A program made the translations under genes and the position numbers. Shown in pieces: positions 1-7,802 of a stretch of DNA of 64,000 bases. The first letter of the stretch is position 1. Every line of letters starts with the position of its first letter. The DNA comes from Phaeobacter sp. A36a-5a. GTDB taxonomy: Bacteria; Pseudomonadota; Alphaproteobacteria; Rhodobacterales; Rhodobacteraceae. The DNA is taken from contig NZ_JBBLYU010000001.1 of the NCBI RefSeq assembly GCF_037911135.1, positions 2,046,001 through 2,110,000 on the forward strand, read 5' to 3'. Below the pieces are notes generated by a model. It was not told where the DNA came from. It was given only the letters and a program-made list of their open reading frames with translations, and did no database searches.

Positions 1-64
1 CCATCCCCGCCTGCGCCAGAAAGCACGCTAATAAGGGTTGCGAGGTCGCAGCAAATGCGCAAAC

Positions 65-82
65 CTTGAATGACAATTCAAG
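65..82. promoter_or_regulatory. Inverted repeat upstream of the ABC operon
   Basis: Two perfect 7-bp arms, CTTGAAT and ATTCAAG, are separated by four bases and lie about 40 bases before the chosen start of the binding-protein gene. The position fits an operator for a transcriptional regulator or the base of a leader hairpin. No regulator gene lies in the visible flank, so the function is inferred from symmetry and position only. Confidence 0.3.
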
Positions 83-123
83 AAATGACGTGTTCAGCGT
101 CTAGATACGACAGGGAGTCCGCA

Positions 124-1710
124 ATGAAAGACCAGATTGATTTCATGACGCAAAGCGTCACCTCCGGGAAAATGACCCGGCGTGAATTCATGGGCAAAAC
201 CGCCGCACTCGGCATCAGCGCCGCAGTAGCAGGCAGCCTGTTTGCCCGCGCCGTCGAGGCCGCAGGCCCGGTCAAAGGGGGCACGCTGAAGCTCGGCTCC
301 ATCGGCGGCGGCAGCACCGACTCGCTCGATCCCGCCGTGGCCGCAAGCCAGGTGCCCTACCACAACCTCAACCAGTTCGGTGAGACCCTGGTCAACGTCA
401 CCGAGAACGGCACCATCGAAAACCGCTTGGCAGAAAGCGTCGAGGCAAGCGCCGACGCCAAAACCTGGACCTTCAAGATCCGCAAAGGTGTTGAGTTCCA
501 CAACGGCAAGGCGCTGACGGCCGAGGACGTGATGCGCACCATGGAGCGCCACTCCAACGAGGACAGTAAATCGGGTGCGCTCGGCATCATGCGCGGTATC
601 GAAGGCATGAAAGTCGATGGTGACAACTTCATCGTCGAGTTGGGCACCGCCAATGCCGATCTGCCCTATCTGATGGCCGACTATCACCTGATGATCCAGC
701 CCAATGGTGGTTTCGACAACCCCGCAGAGGGCGTTGGCACCGGCGCCTATATGCTGGTCGCGGACGAACCGGGCGTGCGCCATGCCTACAAGAAGAACCC
801 CAACTACTGGGATGACACCCGCGGCCATGTCGATGAAGTCGAAATCGTGGTGATTAACGACGCCACCGCCCGTATGGCGGCGCTGCAATCGGGTCAGGTG
901 CATATCGCCAACCGTGTTGAGCCGAAGGTGGCAGGGCTCCTCGACCGTGCACCGAACCTCACAGTGCACTCAACCGCAGGTCCGGGCCACTATGTGTTCA
1001 TCATGCATTGCGACACCGCGCCGTTTGACAACAACGAGCTGCGTCTGGCGCTTAAATATGCCATCAACCGTCAAGAAATGGTCGATAAGGTTCTGCGCGG
1101 CTATGGCTCCGTCGGGAACGACATGCCGATCAACTCCGCCTATCCGCTGTTTGATGACAGCATCCCGCAGCGCCCGTTTGATCCGGCCAAAGCGGCAGAG
1201 CACTACAAGAAATCCGGCCATGACGGCAGCCCGATCATCCTGCGGGTGTCGGATGTGGCCTTCCCGGGTGCATTGGATGCAGCCCAGCTGTTCCAGCAGT
1301 CGGCCAATGCCGCCGGTATCCCGCTGGAACTGAAGCGCGAGCCCGGTGATGGTTACTGGTCCGAAGTCTGGAACGCCCAGCCGTTCTGTGCCTCCTACTG
1401 GGGGGGGCGTCCGGTGCAGGACCAGATGTATTCGACCGCTTATCTGTCGACCGCAGACTGGAACGACACCCGCTTCAAGCGCGAAGACTTTGACGCCCTG
1501 CTACTACAGGCCCGAGGTGAGCTGGATGAAGCCAAGCGCAAGGCGCTCTACAGCCAGATGGGCATGCTGGTCCGCGACAATGGTGGCTTGATCTGCCCGA
1601 TGTTCAACGACTTCATCGACGCCACAAGCAACAAGGTCCAGGGCTGGATCTCTGACCCAACCGGCGACGTGATGTCCGGCAAGTGGTCCCACAAGTGCTG
1701 GTTGGCCTGA
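124..1710 (+). CDS. ABC transporter substrate-binding protein, peptide/opine family (SBP_bac_5)
   Basis: This is a periplasmic solute-binding protein of an importer for peptides or similar compounds. I chose the ATG at 124 (528 aa) because GGGAG lies just upstream and because it gives a clean Tat signal: a twin arginine in TRREF at residues 19-20, a hydrophobic stretch, and an ARAVEA cleavage region near residue 45. An in-frame ATG at 70 would add 18 residues that do not look like a signal. The mature part has family-5 features, such as WTFKIRKGVEFHNGKALTAEDV near residue 140 and the long C-terminal lobe, and the length is normal for the family. Two permeases and a fused ATPase follow directly, forming a complete importer operon. 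The substrate cannot be read from the sequence; dipeptides, oligopeptides, opines and glycosides all use this family. Confidence 0.9.
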   Translation: MKDQIDFMTQSVTSGKMTRREFMGKTAALGISAAVAGSLFARAVEAAGPVKGGTLKLGSIGGGSTDSLDPAVAASQVPYHNLNQFGETLVNVTENGTIENRLAESVEASADAKTWTFKIRKGVEFHNGKALTAEDVMRTMERHSNEDSKSGALGIMRGIEGMKVDGDNFIVELGTANADLPYLMADYHLMIQPNGGFDNPAEGVGTGAYMLVADEPGVRHAYKKNPNYWDDTRGHVDEVEIVVINDATARMAALQSGQVHIANRVEPKVAGLLDRAPNLTVHSTAGPGHYVFIMHCDTAPFDNNELRLALKYAINRQEMVDKVLRGYGSVGNDMPINSAYPLFDDSIPQRPFDPAKAAEHYKKSGHDGSPIILRVSDVAFPGALDAAQLFQQSANAAGIPLELKREPGDGYWSEVWNAQPFCASYWGGRPVQDQMYSTAYLSTADWNDTRFKREDFDALLLQARGELDEAKRKALYSQMGMLVRDNGGLICPMFNDFIDATSNKVQGWISDPTGDVMSGKWSHKCWLA

Positions 1711-1724
1711 TAGAGGTCCATGCC

Positions 1725-2681
1725 ATGCACCCCGTTTTGAAACTTGTGTCCCAGCGCCTCGCGCTGGGACTGATTCTCTTGATCGCCGCATCCGTGCTCA
1801 TCTTCATGGGCACCTTGATCCTGCCCGGCGATGTGGCGCAGTCCATTCTGGGCCAGTCGGCCACGCCCGAGGCACTTGCCAACCTGCGCGAGGAACTGGG
1901 GCTGAATGAACCGGCTGTTCTGCGCTATTTCGACTGGCTGTTCGGCGCCCTGCAAGGTGATCTGGGCACCGCCCTGACCAATGGTCAGGACATCGCAACC
2001 AGCATTGGCCGCCGTCTTGGCAACACGCTGTTCCTGGCGTTCTGGGCCGCCGTGATCTCGGTTCCCTTGGCGATCTTCCTGGGCCTTCTGGCGGTACGTT
2101 ACCGCGACCGCTGGCCTGACAAACTGATCTCGGCCGTGACATTGGCCTCGATCTCGATCCCGGAATTCCTGATCGGCTATCTGCTGATCTATTTCGTTGC
2201 GGTGCAGATGGGCTGGTTCAGCTCGGTCGCAATGATCAATGAATCCATGAGCCTGCTGGAAAAACTGAACGCCATTGCCCTGCCCGTCGCGGTGCTGACA
2301 CTGGTGGTTCTGGCGCATATGATGCGCATGACGCGGGCGGCGATCCTCAACGTGATGCAATCGGCCTATATCGAGACGGCGGAGCTGAAGGGGCTGAGCA
2401 CCTTCAACGTGATTGCCCGTCACGCCTTTCCCAATGCCATCGCACCGATCGTCAATGTGGTGATGCTGAACCTCGCCTATCTGGTGGTCGGCGTCGTGGT
2501 GATCGAGGTGGTGTTTGTCTACCCCGGCATGGGCCAGTATCTGGTCGACCACGTGTCCAAGCGTGACGTCCCGGTGGTGCAGGCCTGCGGTCTGATCTTT
2601 GCCGCCGTCTACATCGTGCTGAACATGATTGCCGACATCGTGGCGATCCTGTCGAACCCGCGTCTGAGGCATCCGAAATGA
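1725..2681 (+). CDS. ABC transporter permease, DppB/OppB type
   Basis: Inner-membrane subunit of the peptide-type importer (BPD_transp_1 family), 318 aa from the ATG at 1725, which has AGAGG about nine bases upstream. An ATG at 1683 is in frame but overlaps the end of the binding-protein gene. The protein begins with a membrane segment (LALGLILLIAASVLIFMGT), contains the periplasmic loop typical of DppB with LREELGLNEP, and has the cytoplasmic EAA-like loop around TAELKGLSTFNVIARHAFPNA that contacts the ATPase. It overlaps the next permease by four bases (ATGA), so the two are translationally coupled. Confidence 0.92.
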   Translation: MHPVLKLVSQRLALGLILLIAASVLIFMGTLILPGDVAQSILGQSATPEALANLREELGLNEPAVLRYFDWLFGALQGDLGTALTNGQDIATSIGRRLGNTLFLAFWAAVISVPLAIFLGLLAVRYRDRWPDKLISAVTLASISIPEFLIGYLLIYFVAVQMGWFSSVAMINESMSLLEKLNAIALPVAVLTLVVLAHMMRMTRAAILNVMQSAYIETAELKGLSTFNVIARHAFPNAIAPIVNVVMLNLAYLVVGVVVIEVVFVYPGMGQYLVDHVSKRDVPVVQACGLIFAAVYIVLNMIADIVAILSNPRLRHPK

Positions 2682-3493
2682 AGAATATCCCTATCTCTGC
2701 AATGATTGGGCTGTTCTTCACGGCCCTCTACTTCCTGATGGCGATCTTTGCACCGCTACTGGCCCCCTATGGGATGGCTGAAATTGTCGGTGACGTATGG
2801 GAGCCGCGCTCGGCTGAGCATCTCCTTGGCACCGACAATATCGGTCGTGATCTTCTCAGCCGGATGATCTATGGCGGACGCACCACCATCTTCATCGCCA
2901 CTGCGGCCACCATCCTGTCCTTTGTCACCGGATCGGTGCTGGGCTTCTTTGCCGCCGTTGCCGGTGGCTGGGTGGATCAGGTGATGTCGCGGCTGGTCGA
3001 TCTGGTGATGTCGATCCCGACGCTGATCTTTGCCCTTGTGGTGCTGTCGGTGATGCCGGTGACCGTGCCGGTTCTGATCGTGGTCATGGGTCTGCTGGAC
3101 TCCACCCGCGTCTATCGTCTTGCCCGTGCGGTTGCGGTGGATATCGAGGTGATGGACTACGTCGAAGCCGCGCGTCTGCGGGGTGAGAAAACCGCCTGGA
3201 TCATCTTCCGCGAAATCCTGCCCAACGCGCTGTCACCGCTGGTGGCCGAAATGGGCCTGCGGTTCATCTTCATGGTGCTGTTTGTCTCGACGCTCTCTTT
3301 CCTCGGCCTTGGCGTGCAACCGCCAGAAGCCGACTGGGGCGGGATCGTGAAAGAAAACAAGGAAGGCATCGTCTATGGCATTCCGGCGGCACTGCTGCCT
3401 GCCATCGCCATCGCCACCCTTGCGATCTCGGTCAACCTTGTCGCGGACTGGGTCCTGAACCGCACAACCTCGCTGAAAGGAGGCCGCGGATGA
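2678..3493 (+). CDS. ABC transporter permease, DppC/OppC type
   Basis: Second inner-membrane permease of the importer, 271 aa. It has the N-terminal membrane helix, the DppC signature LLGTDNIGRDLLSRMIYGGR near residue 50, and the ATPase-contact loop EAARLRGEKTAWIIFREILPNA near residue 165. The C-terminal end carries FLGLGVQPPEADWG, which is highly characteristic of this family. The start overlaps the previous stop (ATGA), and the stop overlaps the ATPase start by four bases. Length and order are standard for an Opp/Dpp operon. Confidence 0.93.
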   Translation: MKNIPISAMIGLFFTALYFLMAIFAPLLAPYGMAEIVGDVWEPRSAEHLLGTDNIGRDLLSRMIYGGRTTIFIATAATILSFVTGSVLGFFAAVAGGWVDQVMSRLVDLVMSIPTLIFALVVLSVMPVTVPVLIVVMGLLDSTRVYRLARAVAVDIEVMDYVEAARLRGEKTAWIIFREILPNALSPLVAEMGLRFIFMVLFVSTLSFLGLGVQPPEADWGGIVKENKEGIVYGIPAALLPAIAIATLAISVNLVADWVLNRTTSLKGGRG

Positions 3494-5127
3494 GCGAACC
3501 TCTTATGAAAGTGCGCAATCTCAAGATCGGCGCAACTGTCTACCCGCCGGGGGAAAAGCCCCATGACATCGAAATCGTGCATGGTGTCAGCTTTGATCTG
3601 CAACCGGGCAAGGTGCTGGGGCTGATCGGCGAATCCGGCGCCGGAAAATCCACCATCGGTCTGGCCTCCATGGCCTATGGCCGGGGCGGTGTGAAGATCA
3701 CCGGCGGCGAGGTCTGGGTGAATGGCCGCGATATCCTGCAATCCAAACTGCGCGATATCCGTCGCCTGCGCGGCGGCGAGGTCACCTATGTCTCGCAATC
3801 GGCGGCGGCCTCGTTCAACCCGGCCAAGAAGATCATGGAACAGGTGATCGAAGCGGCGGTTGAACAGGGCAAGTTCTCCAAGAAAGAGGCCGAAGCCCGC
3901 GCCCGCGCGCTTTTTGCCAAGCTGGGTCTGCCCGATCCCGACAATATCGGCGAGCGCTATCCGCATCAGGTCTCAGGCGGTCAGCTGCAACGCTGCATGA
4001 CGGCGCTGGCGCTCTGCCCGGAGCCGGATCTGGTGGTCTTTGACGAGCCGACAACGGCGCTGGATGTGACGACCCAGATCGAGGTGCTGATGGCGATCAA
4101 GGAAGCCATCCGCGACACGGGTGTGGCTGCACTCTATATCACCCATGACCTTGCGGTGGTGGCACAGGTGAGCGACGACATCATGGTGCTGCGCCACGGC
4201 AATATGGTGGAATACGGCCCCGTCGATCAGATCATCAACGCCCCGCAGGAGGAGTACACACAGGCGCTGGTCTCGGTGCGCTCCATCACCCATGAGGAAA
4301 AGGCCCCGACCTCGGAGCCGGTGCTGAGCGTGCGCAATATCACCGCGCGCTACCAGGGCACCAAATTCGATGTGCTGCATAATGTGAACGTCGACCTGCA
4401 CCCCGGTCAGACGCTGGCCGTGGTCGGAGAATCCGGCTCTGGTAAATCGACACTGGCACGGGTGATCACCGGGCTATTGCCACCGCGCGAGGGTGATATC
4501 GAGTTTGCCGGGCGCCGGCTGTCCTCCGATCTGGCGGGACGCACCCGCGAGGATCTGCGCGAATTGCAGATGATCTATCAGATGGCGGATGTGGCGATGA
4601 ATCCGCGCCAGACCGTCGGTACGATCATCGGCCGTCCGCTGGAGTTCTACTTTGGCATGAAGGGCGCCGAAAAGCGCAAACGGATAATCGAACTGCTGGA
4701 TGAGATCGAGCTGGGCGAAAGCTTCATCGACCGTTACCCGGCGGAGCTGTCGGGCGGACAGAAACAGCGGGTGTGTATTGCACGAGCGCTGGCGGCGAAG
4801 CCCAAGATGATCATCTGCGACGAGGTCACCTCGGCGCTGGATCCACTGGTGGCCGATGGCATTCTGAAGCTGTTGCTGGAACTGCAAAAGATCGAGAATG
4901 TCGCCTATCTGTTCATCACCCACGATCTCGCCACGGTGCGGGCGATTTCGGATAATATCGCGGTGATGTATCAGGGCCGCGTCCAGCGCTATGGCGGCAA
5001 GACCGAAGTGCTGTCGCCCCCCTTTGACGATTACACCGATCTGCTGCTCAGCTCGGTGCCGGAAATGCGGCTCGGGTGGCTGGAAGAGGTCATCGCCAAC
5101 CGCAAGATGGAAAGTGCGGGCAACTAG
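3490..5127 (+). CDS. ABC transporter fused double ATPase, DppD-DppF type
   Basis: Cytoplasmic energising subunit in which the two ATPases of a Dpp/Opp system are joined in one 545-aa chain. The first half has Walker A GESGAGKST near residue 48, signature VSGGQLQR, and Walker B VVFDEPTTALD. The second half has GESGSGKST, LSGGQKQR and MIICDEVTSALD. Both halves therefore keep complete catalytic motifs, so both ATP sites should work. In many relatives these are two genes. The start overlaps the permease gene (ATGA), and the operon ends at a hairpin terminator about 50 bases beyond the stop. Confidence 0.93.
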   Translation: MSEPLMKVRNLKIGATVYPPGEKPHDIEIVHGVSFDLQPGKVLGLIGESGAGKSTIGLASMAYGRGGVKITGGEVWVNGRDILQSKLRDIRRLRGGEVTYVSQSAAASFNPAKKIMEQVIEAAVEQGKFSKKEAEARARALFAKLGLPDPDNIGERYPHQVSGGQLQRCMTALALCPEPDLVVFDEPTTALDVTTQIEVLMAIKEAIRDTGVAALYITHDLAVVAQVSDDIMVLRHGNMVEYGPVDQIINAPQEEYTQALVSVRSITHEEKAPTSEPVLSVRNITARYQGTKFDVLHNVNVDLHPGQTLAVVGESGSGKSTLARVITGLLPPREGDIEFAGRRLSSDLAGRTREDLRELQMIYQMADVAMNPRQTVGTIIGRPLEFYFGMKGAEKRKRIIELLDEIELGESFIDRYPAELSGGQKQRVCIARALAAKPKMIICDEVTSALDPLVADGILKLLLELQKIENVAYLFITHDLATVRAISDNIAVMYQGRVQRYGGKTEVLSPPFDDYTDLLLSSVPEMRLGWLEEVIANRKMESAGN

Positions 5128-5180
5128 CAGCCCAGCACCTGATATCCCCCCGTCGCAGGCAACTGCGGCGGGACGCACTC

Positions 5181-5219
5181 AAAGGCGGTCGCAGGAACAC
5201 TCCTCACGGCCGCCTTTTT
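5181..5219 (+). terminator. Intrinsic terminator after the ABC importer operon
   Basis: An 8-bp stem (AAAGGCGG paired with CCGCCTTT) encloses a 21-base loop and runs into TTTTT. It lies between the importer ATPase and the phosphodiesterase gene, so the latter probably has its own promoter or depends on read-through. Confidence 0.75.
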
Positions 5220-5250
5220 AACTCACCTTTACAAGACCTTGGGTTCTGCG

Positions 5251-6087
5251 ATGGACAACAAACTTCTCCTTATCATCTTGGACGGGGTGCCGTGGCGCAA
5301 CTTCCGTCGGCTGTTTGGCAACCTGGAAGGCTGGGTCGACAGCGGCGAAGCGCGGGTCTGGAAACACCGTTCGGTGCTGCCCTCGATCTCCGCCAGCTGC
5401 TATGCCTCGATCCACACAGGTGTTGCCCCCGCCGAACATGGCTGCACCGGCAATGGCAATGTCTTCCGCTTGGGCCACAAGGATGTGTTCAGCCAGGTTC
5501 GCGAGGGCGGCGGCGTAACCGGTGCGGTGGCGCATAGTTTCTGGTCCTCCTTCTTCAACCGCCACCCCTATGACCCCGTGCGCGACGTTGAATATGACGA
5601 ACCGGACAGCGCCACGATCAATCACGGGCGGTTCCATTCGATGACCGGCTACGGGCTGGACAACCAGATGACCCCGTCGGACGTCGATCTGTTTGGCACG
5701 CTGACAAACCTCTGCCTGCGGTTCGGGCTGAACTACGGAATGCTGCACACCTGCACGCTGGACAGCATGGGGCACCGGTTTTTCCACGATTGCCAGCAAA
5801 TGGACCACGCCTGTTTCGTCATGGATGAGATGCTGGCGCCGTTTATCTTCAAATGGCGCGAAATGGGCTATGAGATCATCGTCACCGCCGATCACGGGCA
5901 GGATGATCGCGGCCACCACGGCGGGCGCAGCGCCCTGCAACAGGAAACCGCGCTGTATTATTTTGGCCCGGCCGAAGGTCCGGCGGAAGATGTGGTGATC
6001 GACCAGCGCCAGCTGGCGCCTACCATCCTCAGCCGCCTTGGTGCGCCCATCGCCGACACGATGAAGGCAAAATCTTTCCTCGGCTGA
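5251..6087 (+). CDS. Alkaline-phosphatase-superfamily phosphodiesterase/pyrophosphatase
   Basis: This is a metal-dependent hydrolase of the alkaline phosphatase superfamily (type I phosphodiesterase/nucleotide pyrophosphatase branch), 278 aa from the ATG at 5251; a TTG at 5239 is also in frame. Visible landmarks are an N-terminal metal-ligand aspartate in LIILDGVPWRN, a nucleophile region SVLPSISASCYASIHTGVAP, a central MGHRFFHDC segment, and the C-terminal metal-binding TADHGQDDRGHHGG. No signal peptide is seen, so it is probably cytoplasmic. It follows the importer operon in the same direction beyond a terminator, which suggests but does not prove that it processes an imported phosphorylated compound. 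The substrate is unknown. Confidence 0.8.
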   Translation: MDNKLLLIILDGVPWRNFRRLFGNLEGWVDSGEARVWKHRSVLPSISASCYASIHTGVAPAEHGCTGNGNVFRLGHKDVFSQVREGGGVTGAVAHSFWSSFFNRHPYDPVRDVEYDEPDSATINHGRFHSMTGYGLDNQMTPSDVDLFGTLTNLCLRFGLNYGMLHTCTLDSMGHRFFHDCQQMDHACFVMDEMLAPFIFKWREMGYEIIVTADHGQDDRGHHGGRSALQQETALYYFGPAEGPAEDVVIDQRQLAPTILSRLGAPIADTMKAKSFLG

Positions 6088-6138
6088 GGATCCATGGCAG
6101 GCTTATCGGACCGCCGCCGCGATCAACAGGAGCCTGCC

Positions 6139-6702
6139 ATGCCCATCCGCTATCTTACACTACTGTTAACGCTGCTGCCCTTGCCCGCGTTTGCACAGGA
6201 CGGCTGCGATGATCTGTGGTTCACGCGAAATCTGATCATGGACCGTGCCGGCTATTGTTTTGGAACGGTGCTGGGCCAAAGCGTTTTCGACAATAGCGAT
6301 TGCCTCGGAAAATCCGTCGCGCTTGACCCGCAGAGCAACCGGCAGGTGCAGGACATCCGCGCGCTGGAGAAGTATCACGGCTGCAAGGTCAACACCGGGC
6401 GCAGGCAGTTGACGCTGAACGATACGCATCTGCGGCGGTTGCTGGTGGATCTGCCGATCCGCGATGAATTTGAAGGCGCCTGTCTGGGTTGGCTTGGCGC
6501 TCCGGTCCCGCTCCATTCCGGCCATAGTGCGGGCACCGCCCGTATCGGCACGATCCAACCCGGCGACACTATCGGCTATGCGCATCTTCCAGTGGGCAAC
6601 TGGTCCTATGTCACCACCCACAGCAGCGACTGGCGGGTCAAGAGCGGCGGCTGGTACAACCGCGCAGCCGCCCCTGAAAACTGCCGCGATTTCGCAGGCT
6701 GA
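6139..6702 (+). CDS. Secreted YARHG-like (DUF4453-like) protein
   Basis: A 187-aa protein starting at the ATG at 6139, preceded by AGGAG. The N-terminus is a clear signal peptide (a hydrophobic core of leucines ending PLPAFAQ), so the product should be periplasmic. Just after it, DDLWFTRNLIMDRAGYCFGT resembles the YARHG motif seen in small extracytoplasmic proteins of Rhodobacteraceae (DUF4453), and several cysteines could form disulfides. The C-terminal part (GDTIGYAHLPVGNWSYVTTH) may be a small beta domain. Its function is unknown. It follows the phosphodiesterase gene by about 50 bases on the same strand and could be cotranscribed. Confidence 0.65.
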   Translation: MPIRYLTLLLTLLPLPAFAQDGCDDLWFTRNLIMDRAGYCFGTVLGQSVFDNSDCLGKSVALDPQSNRQVQDIRALEKYHGCKVNTGRRQLTLNDTHLRRLLVDLPIRDEFEGACLGWLGAPVPLHSGHSAGTARIGTIQPGDTIGYAHLPVGNWSYVTTHSSDWRVKSGGWYNRAAAPENCRDFAG

Positions 6703-6733
6703 TCATGTGCCAGGGGCCGGGCGACGACAGCGC

Positions 6734-7660
6734 TCACTCATAGGGCCAGAGCCCCTGCCCCAGCGCCTCCACGGCGACGGAGATCCGTTCGAAACTGTCA
6801 CGGGCGCGGCCGACGCTGTGGCGGGCGCGCAGATAGCCATGGACCAGCCCCTGTTCGTTGATCCAATGCGCTTTGCCACCGGCGGCCATGATCTTGTCGC
6901 GGTAATGGCGGGAATCATCGCGCACCGGATCACAGTCGGCAGTGATCAGCACCGTTGCGGGCAGGTTGGAAAAATCGGTATCGGCCAGCGGTTCGAGGGT
7001 CGGATCGCCCGTCGCCTGCGTGCCTTCCGGGCGGCGAATTGACCCGTAGTAGAGGATATCATCCCGTGTCAGCATCGGCGCCTGCGCATGTTCCAGATAA
7101 GAGCCCTGATTGATATCGCCACCAAAGGCGCCGTAGATCAGCACCTGCCCCACCAGCCCGTCAATACGTCCGCGCGCATGATGCGCCACGGCTGCACAGA
7201 GATTGGCACCGGCGCTGTCACCAGCCAGAACCAGATCCCCCTCAAAACTGTCGCGGATCCACTGCAAGACCGCCCAGGCGTCCTCAAAGGCCGCAGGGTG
7301 GCGATGTTCTGGGGCCAGACGGTAATCCACCGCCACAACGCGATAGCCGCTCTGGGCGCAAAGCTCGGCGCAGACGTCATCGTGGCTGTCCAATCCACCA
7401 ACGACAAAGCCGCCGCCATGGCAGTACATCACCGTGCAGCCCGGCTCTCCGGCGGTGTAGATCCGCACCGGCACCGCCCCCACCAGCCGATCCTCGCAGC
7501 GGACCACATCCGGGCGCGCGACACGGAATTCAGCGGCCATGTCATCATAGACCTTGCGCTGTTCCGTGATCGACAGATCCACCGCATCATCCGGGTAACA
7601 TTCGCCGGTTTTGCGGATAAAGGCCCAGGTTTCTTCGTCGATCAGCCGCTCGTAGTTCAT
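6734..7660 (-). CDS. Alpha/beta hydrolase, acetyl-esterase (HSL-like) family
   Basis: A cytoplasmic carboxylic-ester hydrolase of 308 aa. It has the oxyanion-hole motif YCHGGGFVVGG near residue 80, the nucleophile elbow GDSAGAN near residue 150, a likely acid in TADCDPVRDD, and the catalytic histidine in GLVHGYLRAR. These place it in the hormone-sensitive-lipase-like alpha/beta-hydrolase 3 family. No signal peptide is visible. It converges with the YARHG-like gene and is transcribed in the same direction as the acyl-CoA synthetase upstream, but a terminator lies between them. Confidence 0.88.
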   Translation of the reverse strand: MNYERLIDEETWAFIRKTGECYPDDAVDLSITEQRKVYDDMAAEFRVARPDVVRCEDRLVGAVPVRIYTAGEPGCTVMYCHGGGFVVGGLDSHDDVCAELCAQSGYRVVAVDYRLAPEHRHPAAFEDAWAVLQWIRDSFEGDLVLAGDSAGANLCAAVAHHARGRIDGLVGQVLIYGAFGGDINQGSYLEHAQAPMLTRDDILYYGSIRRPEGTQATGDPTLEPLADTDFSNLPATVLITADCDPVRDDSRHYRDKIMAAGGKAHWINEQGLVHGYLRARHSVGRARDSFERISVAVEALGQGLWPYE

Positions 7661-7736
7661 CTCACCGGTTCCCTATCTTCATAGTCCGTCGAATGAGATT
7701 AGCAGCGCCGAAATCAAAAACCATGCTTTACAAATG

Positions 7737-7762
7737 AAAAAAGCGCCCGCGTGGGGCGCTTT
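7737..7762 (-). terminator. Intrinsic terminator of the acyl-CoA synthetase gene
   Basis: On the minus strand a 9-bp stem (AAAGCGCCC paired with GGGCGCTTT) has a 5-base loop and runs into a T tract. It lies 40 bases beyond the stop of the acyl-CoA synthetase and upstream of the hydrolase, so it separates the two transcription units. The A and T runs on both sides may let it act in both directions. Confidence 0.85.
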
Positions 7763-7802
7763 CTGATGCTGGGGTGGCGCAGTGCCATCCGCCGCTCTGG
7801 GA

